DNA from: Rhizobium sp. NZLR1
Lineage (GTDB): Bacteria > Pseudomonadota > Alphaproteobacteria > Rhizobiales > Rhizobiaceae
Assembly (NCBI RefSeq): GCF_017357385.1
Contig: NZ_CP071632.1
Location: 3,987,501-4,051,500, forward strand
DNA length: 64,000 bases
Direction of reading: 5' to 3'
This document shows positions 1 to 8,519 of the stretch, one piece after another (positions within the stretch are counted from its first letter, which is position 1; each line of letters begins with the position of its first letter). The position numbers and the translations under genes are program-made. The notes below the pieces were generated by a model. It saw only the letters and a program-made list of their open reading frames with translations, had not been told where the DNA came from and made no database searches.

Positions 1-425
1 ACATTCCGTTTTCGGTGTGGACCATCGTGCTCGGCCACGCGACCTTCTGCGTGGTCGTCGTCTACAACAATGCAGTTGCCCGCTTCCGCCGTACCTCCGG
101 CTCGCTGATCGAGGCTTCGATGGATCTCGGCGCCGACGGCTTCCAGACCTTCCGTCATATCATCCTGCCGAATATCGGCACCGCCCTTCTTGCCGGCGGT
201 ATGCTCGCTTTCGCTCTTTCCTTCGATGAGGTCATCGTCACCACTTTCACCGGCGGCCAGCAATCGACCTTGCCGATCTGGATGCTGGAAGAACTCATCC
301 GCCCGCGCCAGCGCCCGGTCACCAATGTGGTTGCCATGGTCGTGGTGCTCGTCACCTTCCTGCCGATCCTGGCAGCCTATTACCTCACCCGCGACGGCGA
401 TCAGATCGCCGGTGCCGGCAAATAA
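1..425 (+). CDS. Polyamine-type ABC transporter permease (PotC/YdcV-like), 5' truncated by window edge
   Basis: Only the C-terminal part of an inner-membrane permease lies in the window; the reading frame is open from the first base, so the true start is upstream. The EAA loop that docks on the ATPase is visible ([10 protein letters not shown], then FRHIILP), followed by hydrophobic segments and the FDEVIVTTF stretch typical of PotC-type spermidine/putrescine permeases. The aminobutyraldehyde dehydrogenase gene starts 13 bases after the stop, the same gene order as E. coli ydcV-ydcW, so putrescine or a related polyamine is the likely substrate. Substrate is inferred from context; the family is secure. 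Confidence 0.9.
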   Translation, partial: IPFSVWTIVLGHATFCVVVVYNNAVARFRRTSGSLIEASMDLGADGFQTFRHIILPNIGTALLAGGMLAFALSFDEVIVTTFTGGQQSTLPIWMLEELIRPRQRPVTNVVAMVVVLVTFLPILAAYYLTRDGDQIAGAGK

Positions 426-438
426 CAGGGAGAACATC

Positions 439-1866
439 ATGGACACCCAAATGCTGATCGGTTCCCGCTTCGAAATAGGCACGGAGACAGAAGAGCGCAT
501 CCTGAACCCAAAGACCGGCGAGACGGTAATCGACCTTCCTGAAGCCTCGCTTTCCCAGGTCGACGCCGCCGTCGATGCCGCCGAAAAAGCCTTCGCAAGC
601 TGGTCGCGGACGACGCCGGGCGAACGTTCCGGTTACCTGTTGAGGATTGCCGACGCCATCGAGAAGGATGCCGCCGGCTTCGCGACGCTTGAGGCGCTGA
701 ACTGCGGCAAGCCGATCAATGCCGTGCTGAACGACGAAATCCCGGCGATCGTCGATTGTTATCGCTTCTTCGCAGGCGCCGTGCGCAATCTGCATGGACC
801 GGCCGCTGGCGAATATCTGCCCGGCCACACGTCGATGATCCGTCGCGATCCGATCGGCATCGTCGGCTCGATTGCGCCCTGGAACTATCCGCTGATGATG
901 ATGGCCTGGAAGCTGGCGCCAGCGATCGCCGGTGGCAATACGGTCGTCTTCAAGCCCTCGGAGCAGACGCCGCTGACGGCGCTGAAGATGGCCAAATTGC
1001 TCTCGGATATCCTTCCCGAAGGCGTCGTCAACCTCATCCTCGGCCGCGGCGAAAGTGTCGGCAATGCCCTGATCAATCATGCCAAGATCGGCATGGTCTC
1101 GATTACCGGCGATATCGCCACCGGTAAGAAGGTGCTGCAGGCTGCCGCGAAGACCGTCAAGCGCACGCACCTGGAACTCGGCGGCAAGGCACCGGTCATC
1201 GTCTTCGACGATGCAGATATCGACGCCGTCGTCGCCGGCATCCGCACCTTCGGCTACTACAATGCCGGCCAGGACTGCACTGCCGCTTGCCGCGTCTATG
1301 CCGACGCCAGGGTCTACGACAATTTCGTCGCTGATCTCTCCTCGGCAGTGTCGAGCATCCGCTTCAATCAGGCCGACGATACCGAAAATGAGATCGGTCC
1401 GCTGATCTCCAAGCGCCAACGCGACCGCGTCGAAAGCTTCGTCGCCCGCGCTTCAGAACACAAGCACATGGAGATCACCACCGGCGGAAAGGTCTCCGGC
1501 GACAGGGGTTTCTTCTTCGCCCCGACTGTCATATCAGGCGCCACGCAAGACGACGAGATCGTCCGCCGTGAAGTCTTCGGCCCGGTGGTTTCCGTCACCC
1601 GATTTACCGACGCCGAGGATGCCGTCACCTGGGCGAACGACAGCGACTATGGCCTCGCCTCCTCCGTCTGGACCAAGGATATCGGCCGCGGCATGAAGAC
1701 TGCCGCCCACCTGCAATATGGCTGCACCTGGATCAACACGCATTTCATGCTGGTCAACGAGATGCCGCATGGCGGCCTCAAACAGTCGGGATACGGCAAG
1801 GACATGTCGGTCTACGCGCTGGAGGATTACACCGCCGTGCGCCACGTGATGATCAATCACGGCTGA
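439..1866 (+). CDS. patD: Gamma-aminobutyraldehyde dehydrogenase (YdcW/PatD-like)
   Basis: NAD-dependent aldehyde dehydrogenase of 475 residues, the length of E. coli YdcW. It should oxidise 4-aminobutanal, the product of putrescine transamination or oxidation, to GABA in the cytosol. Visible family features are [10 protein letters not shown] (about 145-154), the general-base glutamate in LELGGKAP (E246) and the catalytic cysteine in GQDCTAAC (C280). Identity with the E. coli protein is strong over long blocks, including the NTHFMLV and EMPHGG region near the C-terminus. The frame stays open upstream to 190, but the ATG at 439 follows an AGGGAGA ribosome site and gives the family length. It follows a PotC-type permease in one operon. 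Confidence 0.92.
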   Translation: MDTQMLIGSRFEIGTETEERILNPKTGETVIDLPEASLSQVDAAVDAAEKAFASWSRTTPGERSGYLLRIADAIEKDAAGFATLEALNCGKPINAVLNDEIPAIVDCYRFFAGAVRNLHGPAAGEYLPGHTSMIRRDPIGIVGSIAPWNYPLMMMAWKLAPAIAGGNTVVFKPSEQTPLTALKMAKLLSDILPEGVVNLILGRGESVGNALINHAKIGMVSITGDIATGKKVLQAAAKTVKRTHLELGGKAPVIVFDDADIDAVVAGIRTFGYYNAGQDCTAACRVYADARVYDNFVADLSSAVSSIRFNQADDTENEIGPLISKRQRDRVESFVARASEHKHMEITTGGKVSGDRGFFFAPTVISGATQDDEIVRREVFGPVVSVTRFTDAEDAVTWANDSDYGLASSVWTKDIGRGMKTAAHLQYGCTWINTHFMLVNEMPHGGLKQSGYGKDMSVYALEDYTAVRHVMINHG

Positions 1867-1882
1867 GCGGCGAGAAAGCTAG

Positions 1883-1945
1883 GATCCGGAGACTCGGGCG
1901 GTGTGGCGGCAAAGCGCCAGCACTCGCCCGCCACCGTTCCGGATC
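1883..1945. repeat. Nested inverted repeat / long stem-loop after the dehydrogenase gene
   Basis: Three nested perfect inverted repeats surround one centre: GATCCGGA (1883-1890) with TCCGGATC (1938-1945), CGGGCG (1895-1900) with CGCCCG (1925-1930), and TGGCG (1904-1908) with CGCCA (1915-1919). The structure starts 16 bases after the dehydrogenase stop. It lacks a clear T-run, so it may stabilise the 3' end of the mRNA or be a repeat-type palindrome rather than a classical terminator. Confidence 0.5.
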
Positions 1946-2021
1946 ATGGCGCGCGCGTAGACGATGAGCCGCACAAGCAGCGTCATTTCTCCGCAGAGAC
2001 GCCATCCCATTCAAACGACTT

Positions 2022-2046
2022 GGAACATTTTCCCAGTTGACGCGTC
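2022..2046 (+). promoter_or_regulatory. Candidate EcfG (RpoE2-type) general-stress promoter
   Basis: GGAAC (2022-2026), a 16-base spacer and CGTC (2043-2046) closely match the alphaproteobacterial EcfG promoter (GGAAC-N16/17-CGTT), with one mismatch in the -10 box. It lies 29 bases before the start of the small DUF1328 membrane protein, a suitable distance. The assignment rests on the motif only. Confidence 0.5.
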
Positions 2047-2075
2047 TTTCTCAGATAGATGCAAAGGATCATGTC

Positions 2076-2249
2076 ATGTTGAAATGGGCTTTGATATTTT
2101 TCGTGATTTCACTGATCGCCGGCTTCTTCGGTTTTTCCGGCGTCTCCGCGGCCACCGCGACGATCGCCCGCGTTCTCTTCGGCATTGCGCTGGTGATCTT
2201 CCTCATCTTCCTGGTCCTGGCACTGATGGCCGGCCAGGCGATCTTGTGA
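2076..2249 (+). CDS. Small DUF1328 (YtjA-type) membrane protein
   Basis: A 57-residue protein made almost entirely of two hydrophobic helices (about 3-22 and 30-52) joined by a short glycine/serine/alanine linker, which is the DUF1328 pattern. The function of the family is unknown; members are inner-membrane proteins often induced by stress. The ATG at 2076 was preferred to an upstream in-frame start because AAAGGA lies 8 bases before it and the family begins with MLxWA. The upstream candidate EcfG promoter suggests general-stress control. Confidence 0.85.
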   Translation: MLKWALIFFVISLIAGFFGFSGVSAATATIARVLFGIALVIFLIFLVLALMAGQAIL

Positions 2250-2266
2250 GCGGAACGCAGCCCCTC

Positions 2267-2968
2267 CTACAGCCTGTTGAACTCGGCAAGCAGAGCGTCC
2301 GCACCTTTGCGGATGCCTACCTTTGACGCTTCCAATGCCGTGAAGCTAGCACCGATATTCATCGCATTTGGATATTGCTTGGTGACGTAAGACGACAGCA
2401 GACGATTGCTCGCCGCATCATAGATCTCCACGGCATAGTTCACCGAACCGGTCATCGAGCCTTCTCGGCCACGAACGGCCTGGACGGTATTGTACAATCC
2501 ACCTGCGACGTCGATGTGTGAGGCCGTTCCGAGCACCGCAGTCGTCGCCTTGGCGCCCGTCAGCGTCAGGTGCAATCTGAGCGTTGCCGGAGCAGGCGTG
2601 CTGATGATGGCGAAGCGCGTCTTCAATTTTTCTGTGAATTGAGCCTGCATATAGTTGGCAAGCAACGCTTTGTCTTTTTCGGAGACCTTGCCGAACTGAT
2701 TGTCGGGACCGTTATAGACCGTAGCGGGATCGACGATGATCCTGGTATATTGGCTCCAGTTAACATTCGTCTGATAACGATATGGCACGCGGCCGGTTTT
2801 GTCCGCCATGTTCGGCTGAAGCTGCCGGGCCGAAGCAAGTCCGGAATAAACAGTCGGGTCAGGGGTCGAGCATCCGGCGATGGCCGAACTGGCGAGCATC
2901 AGTGCGGCACCGACTTTTAATTTCTTTATCAAGGTTTTGGCTCCAGCTTTGGAAATGCCGAACGGCAT
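2267..2968 (-). CDS. DUF3313-type outer-membrane lipoprotein
   Basis: Predicted 233-residue lipoprotein. From the ATG at 2968 the N-terminus has a basic start, a hydrophobic core and the lipobox AIAG-C (C33). The mature part resembles the DUF3313 family: a YSGLASARQLQP segment after the lipid anchor and a long alpha/beta domain with TRIIVDPATVY. Function is unknown. It lies 127 bases downstream of the histidine kinase on the same strand, so it may share its transcript or belong to its regulon. An upstream in-frame start at 3058 would place about 30 untypical residues before the signal peptide and is less likely. Confidence 0.75.
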   Translation of the reverse strand: MPFGISKAGAKTLIKKLKVGAALMLASSAIAGCSTPDPTVYSGLASARQLQPNMADKTGRVPYRYQTNVNWSQYTRIIVDPATVYNGPDNQFGKVSEKDKALLANYMQAQFTEKLKTRFAIISTPAPATLRLHLTLTGAKATTAVLGTASHIDVAGGLYNTVQAVRGREGSMTGSVNYAVEIYDAASNRLLSSYVTKQYPNAMNIGASFTALEASKVGIRKGADALLAEFNRL

Positions 2969-3095
2969 GGATCTGGAACCGGTTTTATGGAATTCGAATA
3001 TTGCTGTGTTTGCTATAATATGCGGAAATGTTCGCGAGCATTTTTGCGACGCAGACACGACGCCAAGCTTGACGACTCCGCCGGGCGGCCGGAAT

Positions 3096-4469
3096 CTAAT
3101 GTGATGAAGGGATCGACGGCCGGCCTTCAGGCTGGGCCAACTGACCGGCCGGAAGATTGATCACGACAACCAAGCCGCTCGGCTTCCTGTCCAACAACGT
3201 CAATTGTCCATTGTGCCCTTTAGTGACGATCCCTTTGGCGATCGGCAGACCGAGCCCAAGCCCCGAACCACCCTTAGCGTCGATCTGTCGCGATTTATCC
3301 GCTTTGAAGAATGGCTCTAAAACCTTCGCCTTGAGCTCATCCGTCAAGCCGGGGCCGTTGTCGCTCACCCTTATTTTGATCCCGCCATCCTCGCGGCATT
3401 CCAAGCCGATTTCGACCTGCGTCGCATAACGGGACGCATTCTCCACCAGATTCGTAATAGCGCGGCTGAGCGCCTGAGATTTGCAGATAAACGCCAGCCG
3501 CCGCGGGCCGGTGAAACTCACATCGACGCCGGTGTCGGCGAAATCGGTCGCGATCGTCTGCAGCAGGCTCGAGATATCGACCTTTCGATCGACCGCTCTC
3601 ACCGACGGGTCTTTAAAATAGGCCAGGCACTCGTCGATCATGAAGCTCAATGTGGCGATATCGGCCAGCATCAGGCTGCGAAGTTCCGGCTCTGCGGAGC
3701 GCTCGGCCCGCATCCGCAGTCTCGTCAGCGGTGTCCTCAGATCATGACCCACTCCGCTCAGCATTCTTGTCCGATCCTCCGCCATGCTCTGGATTCGATC
3801 GCTCATGACGTTAAGAGATTCCGCCAGACTGCGAATCTCGGCTCCGCCGTCCGGTTCGAAAGGTTTTTCCAGACTGCCTTCCATGCACGCTTGCTTCGCA
3901 GCGGCAGCAAAGCGCCTGAGAGGTTCGGTGATCAGCCGGCTGCTGAAATAGGCAAGCAGCACTAAGGGAATGACGATTTTCAGAAATCCGCTTGCAGCTG
4001 CCGGAACGAACCACAAATAGCTGGGAAAAACCGGCAGTTGGAAGACGAGGGCACGCTTGCCGTCAATTCCGACAGTCAAGACGTCAGGGCGCGATTGACC
4101 CATGGCGAAGCGATGAAATGCCGTCAGAACATTGTCGGCGAGCATCGCGTCGATACGCGCCACCAACTCGCTTGGAGATATCCGTTGATCCACTGCGCCT
4201 GACTGAACCGAGGACGTCCTTTCGACCGTAATGCTGAGGGCCGCAGCTCTGTCGAGGACGGCGTCTTCGCCCTGCGTTGAATTTGCGTCAGCAAATTGCT
4301 CCGCGATCATTGCCGCTCTCGCAGCAAAAAGGCCGTTCTGAAAGCCGCGATCATGACGGCCATAGATGAATGGCTCCATGGCCGTCGCCACCACGGAAAC
4401 CAGCACGACAAGGAGGGTCGCCAGGATGAGGATCTGGTTCTGGATCGAAGCTCGCCGAAAATTTCTCAA
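3096..4469 (-). CDS. Two-component sensor histidine kinase
   Basis: Membrane-bound sensor kinase of 457 residues: TM1 about 12-31, a periplasmic region of about 130 residues, TM2 about 161-180, a HAMP-like linker, the H-box GVGHDLRTPLTRLR with phospho-acceptor H242, and an HATPase domain with N-box LVENASRYA (N344), G1 DNGPGL (370-375) and G2 GSGLGLGL (401-408). The gene overlaps the response-regulator gene by four bases (ATGA), so the two are translationally coupled and form one signalling pair. The signal sensed cannot be told from sequence. EnvZ/RstB-type organisation. Confidence 0.93.
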   Translation of the reverse strand: MRNFRRASIQNQILILATLLVVLVSVVATAMEPFIYGRHDRGFQNGLFAARAAMIAEQFADANSTQGEDAVLDRAAALSITVERTSSVQSGAVDQRISPSELVARIDAMLADNVLTAFHRFAMGQSRPDVLTVGIDGKRALVFQLPVFPSYLWFVPAAASGFLKIVIPLVLLAYFSSRLITEPLRRFAAAAKQACMEGSLEKPFEPDGGAEIRSLAESLNVMSDRIQSMAEDRTRMLSGVGHDLRTPLTRLRMRAERSAEPELRSLMLADIATLSFMIDECLAYFKDPSVRAVDRKVDISSLLQTIATDFADTGVDVSFTGPRRLAFICKSQALSRAITNLVENASRYATQVEIGLECREDGGIKIRVSDNGPGLTDELKAKVLEPFFKADKSRQIDAKGGSGLGLGLPIAKGIVTKGHNGQLTLLDRKPSGLVVVINLPAGQLAQPEGRPSIPSSH

Positions 4470-5206
4470 GAGAGGCGCTCTACCTTGGATGCGAAAAGAT
4501 AGCCGCCCAGCCGCACCGTCTTTATGAACGTCGGGTCTTTCAGGTTCGGCTCTATCTTTTGCCTGACCCGGCTGATGTGGGCGTCGATGCTGCGCTCAAC
4601 CGGCCCCGCCGATCCGGCATGCGTCATCGACAGAAGTTGTTCGCGGGTTAAAACCTTGTTCGGATTGCAGCAGAATGCCAGAAGGATATCGAACTCCGCG
4701 GTGGTCATAGAAACCTGCGCGCCGTCCGCGTCGTGGAGCTGACGGCTTTTGGGATCGATGCGCCATCCCGAGAACGTCATGGGGCCAAGGGCTTCCTCCT
4801 GATGATGAGCGTATGACGCTCTGCGGAGAATACTCTTGATCCTGGCCAGCAGCTCGCGGGAGTTGAAGGGTTTCGTAACATAGTCGTCGGCTCCGAGCTC
4901 CAGGCCCAGAATGCGGTCGATATCCTCCTGGATTGCCGTCAGCATCAGGATCGGCACCGGGCACGAAGCACGAAGCCGCCTGCAGATGCTGAAGCCGTCC
5001 TCGCCCGGCAGCATCGCGTCAAGGACGATGAGATCGAATTGCTGTCGCGCTATTATTCGATCCATAGCCGCCGCGCTCTCCACCGACGAGGCCCCAAAGC
5101 CGCTGTTTCGAACAAGGTCCACCAGCATATCCGCGATGGCGGGATCGTCTTCGACAATGAGGATATGAGCCTGATTGGAAACTGCCATTTCAAATACCAT
5201 CGTCAT
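4466..5206 (-). CDS. OmpR-family response regulator
   Basis: 246-residue response regulator partnered with the adjacent kinase. The receiver domain shows the acidic pocket (E19, D20, D21), the phospho-acceptor in VLDAMLPGEDG (D63), the switch threonine in LMLTA and the lysine in YVTKPF. The C-terminal winged helix is OmpR/PhoB type (VSMTTAEFDILLAF, then VLTREQLL, then RSIDAHISRVRQKIE). Three in-frame ATGs lie close together (5206, 5200, 5188); none has a strong ribosome site, so the exact start is uncertain by up to six residues. Confidence 0.93.
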   Translation of the reverse strand: MTMVFEMAVSNQAHILIVEDDPAIADMLVDLVRNSGFGASSVESAAAMDRIIARQQFDLIVLDAMLPGEDGFSICRRLRASCPVPILMLTAIQEDIDRILGLELGADDYVTKPFNSRELLARIKSILRRASYAHHQEEALGPMTFSGWRIDPKSRQLHDADGAQVSMTTAEFDILLAFCCNPNKVLTREQLLSMTHAGSAGPVERSIDAHISRVRQKIEPNLKDPTFIKTVRLGGYLFASKVERLS

Positions 5207-5257
5207 TCGTTCTTTTGCCGGAGATACGGCGCGAAATTACCACGTTTCACCGTGGCT

Positions 5258-5307
5258 AGAGCATGGTGCCGAAAAGTGTCAGCGGTTTTCGGATGACATC
5301 ATCCTCT
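5258..5307. repeat. Rhizobium palindromic intergenic repeat, diverged copy
   Basis: Outer arm AGAGCATGGTG (5258-5268) pairs imperfectly with CATCATCCTCT (5297-5307), and inner arms CCGAAAA and TTTTCGG pair perfectly around a short loop. The sequence is nearly the same as the element at 59951-60000, including an AT-rich tail. It lies between the response-regulator start and the next gene. Such elements are widespread between genes in Rhizobium. Confidence 0.75.
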
Positions 5308-5466
5308 AACTATTAATTTAGAACAGGAGATCTCCGAGCAATCGGATACCACACGATATCGGTTGCCGTGCCGACGCGGGATCCACCTCAGGGTATCAAC
5401 TGTCGTGCACTGATGTGTTCGATAATGTTGAGATATGTTGCGGGGATCTCCGACATGGATCCGGCG

Positions 5467-5745
5467 TCAAAACTGGCTTCCGGAACCGCCGCTGATTTCC
5501 ACCTTGTCACCTTGAATTGCGCAATCGATGATGACAGTTGCGATGAAACACATCCGAACGACCAGCAGGCAAAAGAACACCAAAGACATGATGGCCGTCG
5601 TATAGTGTTTCAACGCCGAGCGCTTCGGCAGCCTTGCGGTGAATTTATGAAGGGCGTCTCTGACGAGACGGCCGATCGCCACGAGCAGGAACAACGCCGT
5701 GATGATATATCCGCTTACCGAAGCTGCTCCTAACAACTGAAACAT
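5467..5745 (-). CDS. Hypothetical small membrane protein
   Basis: Not recognised. From the ATG at 5745 it encodes 92 residues with two clear hydrophobic segments, about residues 5-22 (LGAASVSGYIITALFLLVAI) and 47-70 (an IMSLVFF..MCFIATVII block), separated by a basic loop (RDALHKFTARLPKRSALKH). The longer open frame to 5886 has no membrane or signal character and is rejected. There is no good ribosome site, so the call is tentative. Located between the repeat at 5258 and another unknown gene. Confidence 0.45.
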   Translation of the reverse strand: MFQLLGAASVSGYIITALFLLVAIGRLVRDALHKFTARLPKRSALKHYTTAIMSLVFFCLLVVRMCFIATVIIDCAIQGDKVEISGGSGSQF

Positions 5746-5888
5746 GAGAAGACACCCGCACCAAGTGAAAAGCTCCGGTTTCGGAACTACGCCTTCAAGC
5801 CGACGAGACCAGGCAGAAAGATGCCTATCGGACCCGCCCGGAGCGCGACGCAGCGTCCGGTCCGTCGGCGGTGGGAATTTGCCCACGT

Positions 5889-6374
5889 CTAATCAGCCCG
5901 CTCTGCATTTGACGTGGCGCGGCGACTTAAAAGAAGAGATGTGGCGGCACGCCAGCGAGATGCCTTGACCGTGCTTGCAATCGACGTCCCGTTTGCAGCC
6001 GGGGCTTTTTGGACGGCAGAAATCGTGCTTGTTCTTGACTCCGTGAGGGCGGCGATCCTTCTCAGGAATGCGTCGCTGTCGAATTCTTTCGCGGATTGAA
6101 CGGACTGTGCTGCCGACTGGACAGCATGGAAAAACACCTCCAGATTGATGACTGGTATCGGCTTGATGTTCCGGACCATATCGATATCCGACCGCATTGT
6201 TACTGCCAGAAAATATTGGTCCGAACGCAAGGCGTCAAAGAGCTCCGGCACCGAGGATACAGCCGCCGCGGCATATCCGTTCTCATTCAATTTCGAGACG
6301 ATATCGCAGGCTGCGCCTTTTCCGAGAAAGACGAGAATTGGCTTTTGCTGATCGCGTTGCGCGGAAGACATCAT
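5889..6374 (-). CDS. Hypothetical soluble protein, receiver-like fold possible
   Basis: 161 residues from the ATG at 6374, which has an excellent AGGAG site 7 bases upstream. The N-terminal two thirds (KPILVFLGKGAACDIVSKL, then AVSSVPELFDALRSD, then FLAVTMRSDIDMVRNI, then IPVINLEVFF) alternate strands and helices like a degenerate CheY-type receiver without the phospho-acceptor aspartate. The C-terminus is Ser/Ala/Arg-rich and low in complexity. I do not recognise a named family. It is on the same strand as the DoxX gene 105 bases upstream and could be the last gene of that operon. Confidence 0.6.
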   Translation of the reverse strand: MMSSAQRDQQKPILVFLGKGAACDIVSKLNENGYAAAAVSSVPELFDALRSDQYFLAVTMRSDIDMVRNIKPIPVINLEVFFHAVQSAAQSVQSAKEFDSDAFLRRIAALTESRTSTISAVQKAPAANGTSIASTVKASRWRAATSLLLSRRATSNAERAD

Positions 6375-6430
6375 TGGCACACTCCTGACTGTCGCCATAA
6401 GTGTAGCCCGCATCGGCGCTTCGGGTTGTT

Positions 6431-6450
6431 CGGTTTTATTCGGTTTTATT
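6431..6450. repeat. Tandem 10-base duplication
   Basis: Two exact back-to-back copies of CGGTTTTATT in the gap between the DoxX gene and the downstream hypothetical gene. Function unknown; too short for more than a note. Confidence 0.6.
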
Positions 6451-6479
6451 GCGCCGGGGGACGGCTCGCGAAGCTTCGA

Positions 6480-6926
6480 TTACAGCACCGCCCGGAGCCA
6501 GGGATGCAGTCTGTTTGTTCGCTTTCGCAGCAGATTGTCGATCGATATCGATCCCGCGCCTGAAGCCGCCAGGACGAACATGCCGCCGGCAATCGCCAGG
6601 TCCTTCTCGAAATGCAGCAGCTCGTTCTGGCTCGCAAAATTCGTGTGGAAGAGAAAGGCGGTCGCCAGGCAGAAGAGCGCCAATGCAAGTGCGCCAAGTC
6701 GGCTGAGGAAACCTGCAGCAATAGAAAGGCCGGCGCCGATCTGAAGGACGATCACCGCAAGCGCAACCGGCGCCGACAGGCCGAGCGTTGCGAAAGTGTC
6801 GATGGTCGCGGCGATATTGGTCGCGAGAGACAACCCTTCATGCAGGAAGATCAGCGACAGCAGCAGCCTGCCCAGGAGAAGAACGAGATCGGCCAGTTGC
6901 AGCCGGCTTGGGGCGTTTTCCATCAT
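6480..6926 (-). CDS. DoxX-family membrane protein
   Basis: 148-residue integral membrane protein with four predicted helices and the DoxX signature: LLLGRLLLSLIFLHEGLSL near the N-terminus, the ALAVIVLQIGAGLSIAAGF helix, then FHTNFASQNELLHFEKDLAIAGG. DoxX proteins have been linked to thiol and redox stress in membranes, but their chemistry is mostly unproven. GGAGG stands just before a double ATG; the second ATG (6923) has the better spacing. It follows the TPR and metallo-hydrolase genes on the same strand, all downstream of the candidate ECF promoter at 8520-8548. Confidence 0.85.
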   Translation of the reverse strand: MMENAPSRLQLADLVLLLGRLLLSLIFLHEGLSLATNIAATIDTFATLGLSAPVALAVIVLQIGAGLSIAAGFLSRLGALALALFCLATAFLFHTNFASQNELLHFEKDLAIAGGMFVLAASGAGSISIDNLLRKRTNRLHPWLRAVL

Positions 6927-6985
6927 ATCCTCCGGTTTGAGAAGAGCAGACGGTTCCGCCGCCTGCTCTTACATTCATATACTCG

Positions 6986-7450
6986 TCAATTCCCTCCCTT
7001 GGCCGCAATTGCCTTTTGCAGGTCTTCGAGTTCCTCGCAGCCGCTCGGGCAAAGTTGCTTCAGTGATGACACCTGCTCCTCGGCCTTCGCCGTCTCGCCT
7101 GTTTCAACATAGAGTTCGCCGAGATATTCACGCGCTGCCTTGTGGTCGGGCTGAAGCTCCAGCGCCTTGGTGTAGTAGGTCAGCGACGTTCTGTAGTCGC
7201 CCGTCTTGCGCAGCGTATATCCCATCAGATTATAGACATCTGCCTGCTGGTTGTCCTCGGCAAGGCCGCGAAGCTCCGCCAGGGCGCCGGCATAGTCTTT
7301 GACATCGATCTTGGCGCGCACCGACGTCAAGTCGGGAGCGTCCGTCGATTGCATGTTGTCGACGGCAAAGGCGGGAAGCGCCGTCACCGCCGAAAAGCCG
7401 GCGGATATGGCACAAAGCCAGATGAATCCGAGAATTGCATATTTCATCAT
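6986..7450 (-). CDS. Exported TPR-repeat protein
   Basis: 154 residues. A Sec signal peptide (about 1-29, hydrophobic core then ALPAFA) is followed by tetratricopeptide-like repeats: DVYNLMGYTLRKTGDYRTSLTYYTKALELQP and HKAAREYLGELYVETGETAKAEEQV. A CPSGC motif near the C-terminus could form a disulfide in the periplasm. The ATG at 7450 follows a good AGGAG site; a much longer open frame upstream overlaps the metallo-hydrolase gene and is not real. The gene lies 20 bases after the metallo-hydrolase gene and probably acts with it, for instance as a protein-protein adaptor. Confidence 0.85.
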   Translation of the reverse strand: MMKYAILGFIWLCAISAGFSAVTALPAFAVDNMQSTDAPDLTSVRAKIDVKDYAGALAELRGLAEDNQQADVYNLMGYTLRKTGDYRTSLTYYTKALELQPDHKAAREYLGELYVETGETAKAEEQVSSLKQLCPSGCEELEDLQKAIAAKGGN

Positions 7451-7470
7451 GGTGATCTCCTTCCGGCCTT

Positions 7471-8445
7471 TCAGGCCTGGATTGTCGGTGTGAAGCCAAA
7501 AGCGCTTCCGTCCTTGACGAAGGTGCCCGAGCCGGGGAAAGGGAAGTGCGAGCCGCAAATGGCGATATTGTCGGCAATGATGCGGTCGATGAGACGGCGG
7601 CGCGTGTCGACGGCCATCGGCCCGTCTTGATCGTAGCTGCCTTGCCATTCGGGATGCGGCGCGAGCAGGGCCGGCACATACATGATATCGGCCGAGACGA
7701 GCAGTTGCTTGCTGCCTGAAGTAACGAGGTAGGTCGAATGGCCGGGCGTGTGGCCGAAAGCTGCGAGAAGCCGCACTCCCGGTGCAACCTCGGCCCCATC
7801 GTCCACCAGTTTCCAGTTCTTCCATTTCGGGAAAACCTCGGCGATGCGCTTGCCGGCCGGCCTGCGGCCTTCCGCAAGCTTCTCGACCCGGCCGGGTTCC
7901 GTCCACCAGTTGTATTCGACGGCGTTGACGATGAGTTCGGCGTTCGGGAAGACAGGATCGTTCGTTCCCTTTTCCATCAGTCCCCAGACATGGTCCGGAT
8001 GGAAATGCGAGATCAAGATCGTATCGATCGTCTTGTAGTCGATGCCGGCGGCCGCCATGTTCGCCGGCAGGTGGGTGGCATTTGCCTGCCATTGACCCAC
8101 GCCCGAGCCGGCGTCCATCATGATCAGACGGTTGCCGAGCTTCAGGACGACCACCGTCAACGGGATCGGCATGAATTCGGTCGTGAGCCCGGCCTTGGAA
8201 AGCGCCTCCTTGGTGTCCTCGATCGAAGCGTTCTTGATGAAGGTCGGGTCATGCGGTTTTTTCCAGATACCGTCATAGATCGCCGTGACCTCGACATCCC
8301 CGACCTTGTATTTATAGAAGCCGACCATCGGCTCCAGCGGCGTCGCGGCGAGCGCCGGCATGACGAATTCGAGCTTTGACGACAGACCGAATGCGGCCGC
8401 CGCGGCAGCCGATCCCAGGACGGCGCGACGTGACATGGTAAACAT
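7471..8445 (-). CDS. Tat-exported MBL-fold metallo-hydrolase
   Basis: 324-residue metallo-beta-lactamase-fold hydrolase. The N-terminus has a twin-arginine signal (SRRAVLG, then an alanine-rich core), so the folded, metal-loaded enzyme is exported to the periplasm. The metal site is clear in SHFHPDHVWG (H147, H149, D151, H152), with AFGHTPGHS and SADIM further on as the third-His and bridging-Asp regions. The ATG at 8445 follows AGGAGG with a 7-base gap. Substrate unknown; lactonases, sulfatases and quenching hydrolases share this fold. First gene of a metallo-hydrolase, TPR, DoxX operon divergent from an ECF sigma factor. Confidence 0.88.
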   Translation of the reverse strand: MFTMSRRAVLGSAAAAAAFGLSSKLEFVMPALAATPLEPMVGFYKYKVGDVEVTAIYDGIWKKPHDPTFIKNASIEDTKEALSKAGLTTEFMPIPLTVVVLKLGNRLIMMDAGSGVGQWQANATHLPANMAAAGIDYKTIDTILISHFHPDHVWGLMEKGTNDPVFPNAELIVNAVEYNWWTEPGRVEKLAEGRRPAGKRIAEVFPKWKNWKLVDDGAEVAPGVRLLAAFGHTPGHSTYLVTSGSKQLLVSADIMYVPALLAPHPEWQGSYDQDGPMAVDTRRRLIDRIIADNIAICGSHFPFPGSGTFVKDGSAFGFTPTIQA

Positions 8446-8519
8446 GGATATGCCTCCTCTTGTTGATGGCATTTCTGGTGGCGAAGACTGGAACTGTTCA
8501 GATGTCCTCACTGCCGAAC

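Noticed and set aside
190..438. In-frame N-terminal extension of the aldehyde dehydrogenase
   Set aside because: It overlaps the permease gene in another frame, and the ATG at 439 gives the family start with a ribosome site.
5746..5886. Upstream part of the frame ending at 5467
   Set aside because: The residues are Arg/Pro-rich without membrane or signal character; the hydrophobic protein starts at 5745.
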